From: Oscillospiraceae bacterium | GTDB lineage: Bacteria; Bacillota; Clostridia; Oscillospirales; CAG-382 | Length of the DNA: 44,965 nt | Reading direction: 5' to 3' | Assembly (NCBI GenBank): GCA_015064945.1 | Contig: SVRF01000013.1 | Span: 1-44,965, forward strand | Shown: in pieces, positions 16,349-23,897 of the stretch | How the letters are laid out: the number at the start of each line of letters is the position of its first letter | How positions within the stretch are numbered: the first letter of the stretch is position 1 | Program-made: the position numbers and the translations under genes | The notes under the pieces: generated by a model | The model's database searches: none | What the model saw: only the letters and a program-made list of their open reading frames with translations | What the model was told of the DNA's origin: nothing

Positions 16349-17143
16349 ATGAAAAAGCTTATAGACTTCCATACCCACATCTTCCCCGACGCCATTGCCG
16401 AGCGTGCCGCCGCCAACGTGGGCAACTACTACTCCCTTAATATGGAGGGTAACGGCACTGCCGCTATGCTCAGAGCGCGTGCACCCAAGGGTGTGGACTG
16501 CCGTTTTGTTATATCCTCGGCGGCTATGAAGGCGAAGAATGTTATCCCCGGTAACGATTTTTTGCTGGACTGTGCCGCTAAGGACAGCGCATACATCCCC
16601 TTCGGCTCCTTCCATCCCGATATGGGGCAGAGCGAGGCGCTGGCGGAGATAGAGCGTATAGCGGAAGCAGGCATAAAGGGCATTAAGATACACCCCGATT
16701 TTCAGCATATCTTTATAGACGACCCTTCCCTGCTGCCACTGTACCGCCGCTGTGCACAGCTGGGATTGCCCATACTTTTCCACGTAGGGGACAAAAACAC
16801 GGACTATTCCACCCCCAAGCGTATGCGGAAAGTGTGCGATGCCATCCCCGACCTAAAGGTGATAGGCGCACATCTGGGCGGCTATTCTGTATGGGAGCAG
16901 GCTGAGGAATACCTGCTTGACGCAGGCATATATGTGGACTGCTCCGAGGCACGCCCCTTCTTAACGGAGGAGCGCACCTATGAGCTGATTATGAAATTCG
17001 GTATAGACAAGGTGCTTTTCGGCAGTGACTACCCCGTTTTTTGTACCGACACCGTATACGGTCACATAAACGCCCTGCCCTTTACCGATGAGGAAAAGGA
17101 AAAGCTTTTCCACCTTAACGCGGAAAACCTTTTAAATTTATAG
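16349..17143 (+). CDS. Amidohydrolase family protein (metal-dependent TIM-barrel hydrolase)
   Basis: A 264-residue amidohydrolase-2-type (PF04909-like) protein. It has the N-terminal metal motif DFHTHIFP, a KIHPDF strand, HVGDK, GAHLGG and the late catalytic aspartate in LFGSDYP. These are the usual metal ligands and general base of the superfamily. Substrate cannot be read from sequence; relatives include decarboxylases and hydrolases. GGAG lies upstream of the ATG, and a terminator follows. Confidence 0.88.
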   Translation: MKKLIDFHTHIFPDAIAERAAANVGNYYSLNMEGNGTAAMLRARAPKGVDCRFVISSAAMKAKNVIPGNDFLLDCAAKDSAYIPFGSFHPDMGQSEALAEIERIAEAGIKGIKIHPDFQHIFIDDPSLLPLYRRCAQLGLPILFHVGDKNTDYSTPKRMRKVCDAIPDLKVIGAHLGGYSVWEQAEEYLLDAGIYVDCSEARPFLTEERTYELIMKFGIDKVLFGSDYPVFCTDTVYGHINALPFTDEEKEKLFHLNAENLLNL

Positions 17144-17150
17144 CAAACTA

Positions 17151-17179
17151 AAAAAGAGCGTATATTTGCGCTCTTTTTT
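17151..17179 (+). terminator. Terminator after the amidohydrolase
   Basis: AAAAAGAGCG and GCGCTCTTTTTT form a stem of about 9 bp with a 7-base loop, followed by a T-run, directly after the stop codon. Confidence 0.85.
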
Positions 17180-17230
17180 GTAACCTATCCGAATTTTTGG
17201 GTACTGTATTATTGAAAGGAGTGAGCTTTG

Positions 17231-17791
17231 ATGGAAGACAGGGACATAATAGAGCTGTACTTTGCCCGTGACGAAAAAGCGATTGTCGAAACCGCCCGCC
17301 GCTACAAGGCTTACTGCTTTGCGGTAGCTCATAACGTTCTTGGCAACCGTGAGGATGCGGAGGAGTGTGTAAACGACAGCTATATGGGTGCGTGGAATAC
17401 CATTCCGCCCCAAAGACCTGCAAATTTTCGTGCTTACTTGGGGAAAATTGTCCGCAACGCCGCACTTAAAAAGTGGCGTGGCCGCAACACGGCTAAGCGC
17501 GGGGGCGAGCTTGCCTTGGCCTATGAGGAGCTTGCGGAATGCCTGCCCTCTGTCGAGGACTGCCCCGCCCAAAGCCTTGAGGCAACAGAGCTTACAAGAT
17601 GCATAAACGCCTTTATCTCCACCCTTAAGGACGGAGAAAGGCGGCTGTTTGTGGGCAGATATTGGTATTTTTATTCTGTAGCTGACCTTGCCAAAAGCCT
17701 TGGAATAAGCCAAAGCAACGCCAAGGTCAGCCTGCACAGGTTACGAGAGAAGCTAAGGACAGTACTTGAAAAGGAGGGATACGTAATATGA
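17231..17791 (+). CDS. ECF-type RNA polymerase sigma factor
   Basis: A 186-residue sigma factor with region 2 (YCFAVAHNVLGNREDAEECVNDSYMGAWNTIPP, FRAYLGKIVRNAALKKWR) and region 4 (FVGRYWYFYSVADLAKSLGISQSNAKVSLHRLREKLR). AAAGGAG precedes the ATG; an in-frame TTG one codon earlier is unlikely. Its stop overlaps the start of the downstream membrane protein, an arrangement typical of a sigma/anti-sigma pair. No SigA-like promoter is clear. GTAACC with TACTGT 16 bp downstream is a possible self-recognised ECF promoter, but this is speculative. Confidence 0.9.
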   Translation: MEDRDIIELYFARDEKAIVETARRYKAYCFAVAHNVLGNREDAEECVNDSYMGAWNTIPPQRPANFRAYLGKIVRNAALKKWRGRNTAKRGGELALAYEELAECLPSVEDCPAQSLEATELTRCINAFISTLKDGERRLFVGRYWYFYSVADLAKSLGISQSNAKVSLHRLREKLRTVLEKEGYVI

Positions 17792-19254
17792 AGCCCGACA
17801 ACATTATTGACGCCATAGGCAACATTGACGACAAATACATAGACGAAGGTGCCCTTGATAAAGCCCCCAAGAAGACCTCTCCCCTCAGGTGGATACTGCC
17901 CCTTGCGGCGTGCATAGCTTTTGTGATAGCCGCAGTACTGCTGTTTCCCAAGGCAGACCCCGCACCTGCTGACAGCGAAAGAGAGCCGGTGCTTCAAGGT
18001 GAGGAAAACAGCAAAGACGAAAGCTTGTCCGAGGAAAGCAGTGCCGAAGAGAGCAGCGAGGACACGCCCATACCCATAGAAAAGCTTTTGTGGTCGGGCA
18101 GGATTGACGAAGGAGTTCCCGATAGCAATTTGACAAGCTCTTATTCTACGGAAAAGCTTAGCGATGATATTACCGTAATGAAAAGCTTTTATAAGTATTT
18201 AACCGAGGAAGTAGCAGACGATGAGTTTGTCGCCTTCGGCGTAAGGTGTGTGAACCTTGGCACCGACACGGAAGCCATTGCCGACATAAGGGAACAAAGA
18301 CAAAGCGCAGAAGCCCTTTATAAAACCCTGCTTAATATGTGGCAGGAGCTATACCTCGACTATGAAGCGAAGGGCATCAACGAAGGTGAGATAAGGGCAA
18401 AAATTCTTTCCGACCCCGAATACGCCGCCGCCTACAAAACGGCATACGATGCCTGTATTGCCGTCGCTAAGGCGGAGCTTGACATCCGCGGAGAGCTTGG
18501 CGAAGAATATATAAAGCACCTGCAAAACAAGGGCTTTAAGCTTCTTTACGGAGTGGAAAACGAGGAATGCGAAGCCTATTTGCATTTAAACGGATTTATT
18601 GCGGTTATGGCGGGCACAAAGGAGCAGTTTTTGGCATTAAAAAGCGATGAAGTCCCGGGCAAAATGCTGTTTTGTCCCGCTTATGAGGACGCAAGTCAGC
18701 TTAAATTTGGATTCAGCTATGGCATAGAGCCTTATTTGCCCCCGCCCGCAGAATTTACGGAAGAGGGGCTGACGGCAAAGCTTGCAGAGCTCTACGCCCA
18801 AAGCCCTGACGAAAAGCTTACCGTAAGGGTATACTACAACCTGAGATATCCCACCAAGGAGGAAGCCTATGAGCGCGGCTGGCGCTCCTTGGGCTATGAA
18901 AGCAAGGCGGACTACGAGCGTGACCTTAACGCAAACCTGCTGGATGTTTACACTGTACAGCAATGTATAATGGTGCAAAGAGAGGCTATGAACGGCAAGC
19001 GCGAAAAGCAAGCCGTTATTGACAGAGTGCTTAAAGAGGGCGAGCTTTTTGACACAGAGGCGGCAGGAATTATGGTAACTCCTTACCTGCGTTCCAATTG
19101 CGTTTATGCAAACCTAAGCTATGAGCGTGCCTTGGAAGTAGCGGCAGACGAGGCTGTTGCCTATATAGAGATTGCCGATTTTAACTATTCCATAAACCCC
19201 CTCGACTACTCGATTTTTTACTATATCCAAAGGGATAAACCTGCAATCAGTTAA
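17788..19254 (+). CDS. Putative anti-sigma factor, single-pass membrane protein with large outer domain
   Basis: The ATG overlaps the sigma gene stop (ATGA). A short cytoplasmic N-terminus (residues 1-33, starting MKPDNIIDAIGNIDDKYIDE) fits a sigma-binding segment. A transmembrane helix follows at about 34-53, then a Ser/Glu-rich linker and an outer domain of about 390 residues with no family I recognise. Function as anti-sigma factor is inferred from gene order and topology. The stop codon overlaps that of the convergent DUF4363 gene by 4 bp. Confidence 0.65.
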   Translation: MKPDNIIDAIGNIDDKYIDEGALDKAPKKTSPLRWILPLAACIAFVIAAVLLFPKADPAPADSEREPVLQGEENSKDESLSEESSAEESSEDTPIPIEKLLWSGRIDEGVPDSNLTSSYSTEKLSDDITVMKSFYKYLTEEVADDEFVAFGVRCVNLGTDTEAIADIREQRQSAEALYKTLLNMWQELYLDYEAKGINEGEIRAKILSDPEYAAAYKTAYDACIAVAKAELDIRGELGEEYIKHLQNKGFKLLYGVENEECEAYLHLNGFIAVMAGTKEQFLALKSDEVPGKMLFCPAYEDASQLKFGFSYGIEPYLPPPAEFTEEGLTAKLAELYAQSPDEKLTVRVYYNLRYPTKEEAYERGWRSLGYESKADYERDLNANLLDVYTVQQCIMVQREAMNGKREKQAVIDRVLKEGELFDTEAAGIMVTPYLRSNCVYANLSYERALEVAADEAVAYIEIADFNYSINPLDYSIFYYIQRDKPAIS

Positions 19255-19583
19255 AAGGGATTAAGGCTAAAGTCCCGCTTTAGGCCTTCGAGCTCCAGTG
19301 CCACACTGTTAAGGGCGGCGTAATACCCATCCGTACCCCACAGAGCGGCGGCTTTATCCGCCCCCGATATGATCTTATCTATACGGCTTTCCTTTACCGT
19401 AAGGCGAAGGAAGGCCTTTTCCTTTTGTAAATAATCTGCGGCTTCTCTTAGCTCCTCTGCGCTTTGGGCAGTAATAACCCCGTCCTGCACCCTGTTAAGC
19501 ACCCCAAGAGTATAAACGCTGCAGCCCCCAACAGCACCGACTATAAGCACAAGCACCGTTAACGCAACCAAAAAGCCCCTCAT
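19251..19583 (-). CDS. DUF4363 family protein
   Basis: A 110-residue protein with an N-terminal membrane anchor (GFLVALTVLVLIVGAVGG) and a helical outer part (AEELREAADYLQKEKAFLRLTVKESRIDKI). This fits DUF4363, which commonly accompanies DUF421 genes in spore-forming Clostridia. Its start overlaps the DUF421 stop by 4 bp. Function is not established. Confidence 0.75.
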   Translation of the reverse strand: MRGFLVALTVLVLIVGAVGGCSVYTLGVLNRVQDGVITAQSAEELREAADYLQKEKAFLRLTVKESRIDKIISGADKAAALWGTDGYYAALNSVALELEGLKRDFSLNPF

Positions 19584-20254
19584 TTTTCCCTTTTCCTTTC
19601 ATAGCTTATGTTGTCACAGTCATCCACGCAAAAATAGACAAGTTCTTTTTCCTTAAGCCCGTTTGCTTTAAGCTGTTTTTTAAGCCAAGCCATATCCTTG
19701 CCCGTTTGCCCAAGGGTGCGCTGCTGAATACAGCCGTCTATTATTATGGGATGGCTTATGCCCTTCTTTTGTACCTCAAGCCCCAAATCCTCGGCGGCAG
19801 GCGGTGTGCATACGGGGTCGGCAATGACGCTAAGCGCCCCTGTTTGCTCAAGTATTACGTAGCTTACCTCGTCTATCCCCCGAAAGCCTGCCACACGGAT
19901 GGCAGAAAAAAGCTCGTCCGTGCTTATACGACTGCTTGCAAGATTTTCCTCTATGATATGCCCACGGCTTACCAGCACCAAGGGCCGCCCCTCCATAACC
20001 CGCCGCAGTGCAGGGATGTTTCGGCACAAATGAGAGCTTATAACCTCCAGACAGCACAAAGAAAACACGGAAAACACGCCGTAAAGCAGGGGAATATCTG
20101 CATCGGTCATGGGCAGTATCGCCAACTCCGACAGCATAACAGCGGTAACAAATTCCGTAAGGTGCAGTTCCCCTATCTGGCGCTTGCCCATCATACGCAT
20201 ACCAAAATTTAAAAGCACAAAAAATATAAGCGTGCGCAATAAAATAACGGTCAA
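19580..20254 (-). CDS. DUF421 family membrane protein (YetF/YdfR-like)
   Basis: Three N-terminal membrane helices precede the signature MRMMGKRQIGELHLTEFV. A soluble domain follows, with ISTDELFSAIRVAGF and VSYVILEQTGALSVI. These are hallmarks of DUF421/YetF. Family members in Bacillus are sporulation-linked inner-membrane proteins of unclear activity. I prefer the TTG at 20254 (MTVILLRTLIFF..., matching the usual family N-terminus, AGAGG 8 bp upstream) over an in-frame GTG at 20263. Confidence 0.85.
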   Translation of the reverse strand: MTVILLRTLIFFVLLNFGMRMMGKRQIGELHLTEFVTAVMLSELAILPMTDADIPLLYGVFSVFSLCCLEVISSHLCRNIPALRRVMEGRPLVLVSRGHIIEENLASSRISTDELFSAIRVAGFRGIDEVSYVILEQTGALSVIADPVCTPPAAEDLGLEVQKKGISHPIIIDGCIQQRTLGQTGKDMAWLKKQLKANGLKEKELVYFCVDDCDNISYERKREK

Positions 20255-20267
20255 ACAAAACACCTCT

Positions 20268-20284
20268 TTTACATATTATGTAAA
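20268..20284. promoter_or_regulatory. Palindromic operator-like site upstream of DUF421
   Basis: TTTACATA-T-TATGTAAA is a perfect 8-bp inverted repeat around one base. It abuts the ribosome-binding site of the DUF421 gene, in the intergenic region shared with the divergent rlmB promoter. A binding site for a dimeric repressor is possible; no regulator is identified. Confidence 0.4.
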
Positions 20285-20320
20285 TTTTCCGTTTTTTTAT
20301 GCGAAAGCTGTAAAAAAAGC

Positions 20321-20349
20321 GTGACAAAGGGATAAAAGTGTGCTATAAT
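20321..20349 (+). promoter_or_regulatory. Sigma-A promoter (extended -10) for rlmB
   Basis: GTGACA (20321-20326) and TATAAT (20344-20349) are 17 bp apart, and TGC precedes TATAAT, giving an extended -10. The rlmB start is 35 bp downstream. Confidence 0.8.
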
Positions 20350-20383
20350 CATTCTGTATAGAAATTGAAACGGGTTGGTATGT

Positions 20384-21139
20384 ATGGCAGATAACACAAA
20401 CAGAGCACCGCAGGAAAGCGAAAATCTTATTGCAGGCAGAAATGCGGTAAGAGAGCTTCTTAAAAGCGGCAAAACCATAGATAAGCTTTATATTTTGAAG
20501 GGCGCAAGGGACGGACTTTTGACCGTTATTTTTGCAGAGGCTACCCGTGCGGGCGTGCCCGTGGTGGAAAGTGACCGTGCCGCTCTTGACCGTATGGCGG
20601 CGGCAAACCAAGGGGTTATCGCCCAGATACCGGAAAGGGAGTACGCCAGCCTTGAAGATATAATTGCCCTTGCCGCAGAAAGAGGCGAGGCGCCCTTTGT
20701 GGTGATTTTGGACTGCGTAAGCGACCCCCATAATCTGGGCGCAATAATCAGATCGGCGGAATGTGCGGGCTGTCACGGGGTCATCATCCCCAAGCGCCGC
20801 AGTGCACTGCTCACCCCCTCGGCGGTAAAGGCGTCTGCAGGTGCGGTGGAGCATATCCCCGTGTGTAAGGTGGCAAACCTTTCCTCGGCTATTGAGTATT
20901 TGAAGCAAAACGGGCTTTGGATCTACGCTTTGGAGGCGGATGGTCAGCCCTACGACGGCATAGATTACAAGGGCGGTTGCGCACTTGTTCTTGGCAGTGA
21001 AGGGGAAGGAGTATCCCGCCTTGTAAGGGAAAACTGTGACTTTGTGGTAAGCATCCCCATGCGCGGCAAAGTCAACTCCCTTAACGTATCCAATGCGGCG
21101 GCGGTAGTACTGTTTGAGGCGGCAAAGGGACGCCGCTGA
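20384..21139 (+). CDS. rlmB: 23S rRNA 2'-O-methyltransferase RlmB (SpoU/TrmH family)
   Basis: A 251-residue SPOUT methyltransferase. It has an N-terminal L30e-like substrate-binding domain (GRNAVRELLKSGKTIDKLYI) and the three SpoU motifs: NLGAIIRSAECAG, LVLGSEGEGVSRL and IPMRGKVNSLNVSNAAAV. The family methylates the ribose of a guanosine in 23S rRNA (G2251 in E. coli). The ATG at 20384 is preceded by GGGTTGG, a weak ribosome-binding site; an in-frame TTG three codons earlier is possible. Confidence 0.93.
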   Translation: MADNTNRAPQESENLIAGRNAVRELLKSGKTIDKLYILKGARDGLLTVIFAEATRAGVPVVESDRAALDRMAAANQGVIAQIPEREYASLEDIIALAAERGEAPFVVILDCVSDPHNLGAIIRSAECAGCHGVIIPKRRSALLTPSAVKASAGAVEHIPVCKVANLSSAIEYLKQNGLWIYALEADGQPYDGIDYKGGCALVLGSEGEGVSRLVRENCDFVVSIPMRGKVNSLNVSNAAAVVLFEAAKGRR

Positions 21140-21174
21140 ACCAAGCTTTTTTATAAAGGGTGTGAAAAATTGAT

Positions 21175-23694
21175 ATGTCAAGCGAAAACAAAGAAAACAG
21201 CATACTTGCCATAGACGATATACTTGCAGGTGCCGCAAAGGACACCAAGGCAGCAAAGGACGTTGCCGTGCCCGACTTTAAGGCGGCGGCGGAAGCGGAG
21301 ATAGCAAAAGACGCCGAGGAGAAGGCGGTGTCGGCAGAGATACCTGCCGCCGTAACGGAAGAGCAGGAGCTTATTAACGAGTACAGCGGCAAGGAAAAGA
21401 CCGAAGATAATATGAATACCAGCCGTCTGCAGGCATTGCTTGAGGCGCACTCCGACGATGACAGGTCTTTGCTGGAGTATTTCAGTAAAGGCGGCAAGCG
21501 GGGCAGCAAGCAGGTTGACCGCATTTTTGCGATGATGGACGGAAGCGTTCCTGAGGAAACTACAGAGCCCAGACTTTCGGACAGCGTACCCGAAAAGAAG
21601 AAGTTTGTGCAGGAAAAGCTTTTCAGCTTCGGGGACACTATGCAGATAGAGGAACTTCCTCTTGACAGCGGTGAAAAGACAAGCTTTGACGATGACTTTG
21701 CCGCACTGAGCGAAAAGATCAACAGCGGCGAGATACGCATAGATACAGAGGACGAAAGCGTCGATCAGCTTACCCTCGGGGTAGACGAAGATGACGAGGT
21801 CCTGCCCGAAAAGACCGATGCAGACAGCGAAAAAGACAAAAAACTGCGTATGGTCTTTGATATGATGGAAGAGGGAGAAGCGCCTCCGGAGGAAACCATA
21901 AGCAAGGAAGCCGAGGAGACCATAAAGAGAGCCCGCTCTTCAAAAAAGGCAAAAAAGCACAGAAAAAAGGCAAAGACGGAAAACAAGGCGAACGCCTTTG
22001 AATACAAGGACAGAGAGCAGAATACGGAAATCGCCACTATGCTTAACCGTGCGGTTGCTTTAAGCCGTCTTAAGCTTATAGGTGTGCTTCTGCTTACGGG
22101 GCTTATCTTCTATATGGAACTGGCAAACGGCGAAAGCGCCCGTAACCCTTACCTTAAGCCGGGCCGCTTCGGTGCTGTGTATATTCTGACAGACCTGCAG
22201 CTTTTGTTCTTTATTGTTATGATAATGTCCGAAAGCTTTATAAACGGCATCCGTGCTTTTAAGAATATGAGGCTGACCTCGGACAGCGTGATGGCGGCAA
22301 GTATTTTGGCGGCATCGGCATTTTGTGTGGTAAGCCTGTTGGTTAACCCCACCGATCCCGAGCTCAAGCTTTACTGTCTTGCGGCGGCGGCATCGGCATT
22401 GGCAGCTGCTACCGTTAAGTATATGCAGTGCAAAAAGGACCTTGGCTCATTTAGAATAGTAGGTATTAAAAAACCCAAGTTTACCGCTATGGCAATCGGC
22501 GGCGAAGCAGGTGAAGCAGGCGAATTTGCCAAGCACCTAAGCGAAAGCAGCGAGCTGTTTACGGTAAAGAAGGCGTCCTTCGTGTCCGGCTTTTTCGCAC
22601 GAACCACACGCAGACCCAAAAGCGAGGATATATTCAACTTCCTCGTACCCGTTACCTTTATGGCGGCAGTGGCGCTGTTTATGGCGTCCTATCTGACAAG
22701 CGGTGACAGCTACGGGGCGTATTCCGCCGCAACCTTGCTGTTTTGTGCGGCAACCCCCATTACGGCGTATTTTATGATAAGCCTGCCCGTTATTGTGGCT
22801 TGCCACCACGCAAGGCGCTACAACGGCGCATTTGTGGGCAACGCTATTGCAGAGGAGTATGCGGAAGCCGCTGTGCTTTCCTTTGCGGATACGGAAGCTT
22901 TTCTGCCCCACATGGTAAGCGTTACGGGGGTAAAGACCTACGGCGATTACTCTATAGATAAGGTTATGACCCGTTTAGGTATGCTTTTTGACTATATAGG
23001 CGGTCCTCTCAAGACCGTTACCGCCAATATGCTGGACAAGGTGCCCAAGCCCGACAGCATAAGGCTTATAGACTCTGCCGCAGACGGTCTTTACGTGGTA
23101 ATGGACGGTATGGACTATTATCTGGGCAAGCGCAGTTATATGCGTCACAGCCGTATGGACGCACCCGTGGACGAGGCGGACGACGTTTACGCCAAAAACG
23201 TGGGTACGGTAATGTATATGGCAATAAACGACACGGTTGTTGCCAAGATATACGTCAAGTACACCATAAACCCCGATTTTGACACATTGCTTCGCAGTAT
23301 GTACCGTGCAGGTGTCTGTGTGGGCATAAAGACCCTCGACCCCAACATAAACAACGAGCTTTTGCAAAAAAGCATAAAATACAAGAAGTGCCCCGTAGCG
23401 GTTCTTAAGGGCGGCATACCCGAGGATATGAACGGCACGGCGGACGAGGTGGACTCGGGCATAGTTTCCGCATCCACACTGCACAACTTCTTAAAGATGT
23501 TTATCCTGTGCGACCGCACAAGACACGCAACAAAAAGCAACTGCATAATACACATAGCGGCGATGGCGATAGCTATGTTTGCGGTGGCGTTTTTAACACT
23601 TACGGGCGGTGTTGCCGCCTACGGAAGTATAGCGGTGGTACTGTTCCAACTGCTGTGGTTTGCCCCCATGGCGGCGCTATCCTTCCTGCTGTAA
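21175..23694 (+). CDS. P-type-ATPase-like membrane protein lacking catalytic motifs (probable pseudoenzyme)
   Basis: An 839-residue protein. Residues 1-290 are charged, mostly acidic, then Lys-rich and probably cytoplasmic. Several membrane helices follow. A stretch CAATPITAY...ARRYNGAFVGNAIAEEYAEAAVLSFADTEAF lines up by eye with the segment from the metal-site helix to the phosphorylation loop of heavy-metal P-type ATPases (GAELGILIKGGEALE...VVFDKTGTL). The phosphorylated Asp of DKTGT falls on Ala, the TGDN region reads KTLDPN, and no GDGxNDxP hinge motif is seen. Two C-terminal helices remain. It starts 35 bp after rlmB. Transport is unlikely; a scaffold or sensor role is a guess. No family name recognised. 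Confidence 0.6.
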   Translation: MSSENKENSILAIDDILAGAAKDTKAAKDVAVPDFKAAAEAEIAKDAEEKAVSAEIPAAVTEEQELINEYSGKEKTEDNMNTSRLQALLEAHSDDDRSLLEYFSKGGKRGSKQVDRIFAMMDGSVPEETTEPRLSDSVPEKKKFVQEKLFSFGDTMQIEELPLDSGEKTSFDDDFAALSEKINSGEIRIDTEDESVDQLTLGVDEDDEVLPEKTDADSEKDKKLRMVFDMMEEGEAPPEETISKEAEETIKRARSSKKAKKHRKKAKTENKANAFEYKDREQNTEIATMLNRAVALSRLKLIGVLLLTGLIFYMELANGESARNPYLKPGRFGAVYILTDLQLLFFIVMIMSESFINGIRAFKNMRLTSDSVMAASILAASAFCVVSLLVNPTDPELKLYCLAAAASALAAATVKYMQCKKDLGSFRIVGIKKPKFTAMAIGGEAGEAGEFAKHLSESSELFTVKKASFVSGFFARTTRRPKSEDIFNFLVPVTFMAAVALFMASYLTSGDSYGAYSAATLLFCAATPITAYFMISLPVIVACHHARRYNGAFVGNAIAEEYAEAAVLSFADTEAFLPHMVSVTGVKTYGDYSIDKVMTRLGMLFDYIGGPLKTVTANMLDKVPKPDSIRLIDSAADGLYVVMDGMDYYLGKRSYMRHSRMDAPVDEADDVYAKNVGTVMYMAINDTVVAKIYVKYTINPDFDTLLRSMYRAGVCVGIKTLDPNINNELLQKSIKYKKCPVAVLKGGIPEDMNGTADEVDSGIVSASTLHNFLKMFILCDRTRHATKSNCIIHIAAMAIAMFAVAFLTLTGGVAAYGSIAVVLFQLLWFAPMAALSFLL

Positions 23695-23770
23695 AGGCTT
23701 TTTTGTCGGTTTTGCACAAAAAGTCGGGTAATTATTTTACAGCCGAACAAAAAAATATTGGCAAAATGTA

Positions 23771-23799
23771 TTGAATATTTTGCATTAATATTTTATAAT
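23771..23799 (+). promoter_or_regulatory. Sigma-A promoter for the EF-G paralogue
   Basis: TTGAAT (23771-23776) and TATAAT (23794-23799) are 17 bp apart, in AT-rich DNA. A leader of about 95 nt separates it from the GTG start. Confidence 0.75.
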
Positions 23800-23897
23800 A
23801 AGTAAAGCTGTCTTTTTCTGCCTTTGTATACATCAGGGCGGAGGACGGTCTGTACTGCGTTAAAAATCAAATAACATATATTTTGGAGGACAAACAC

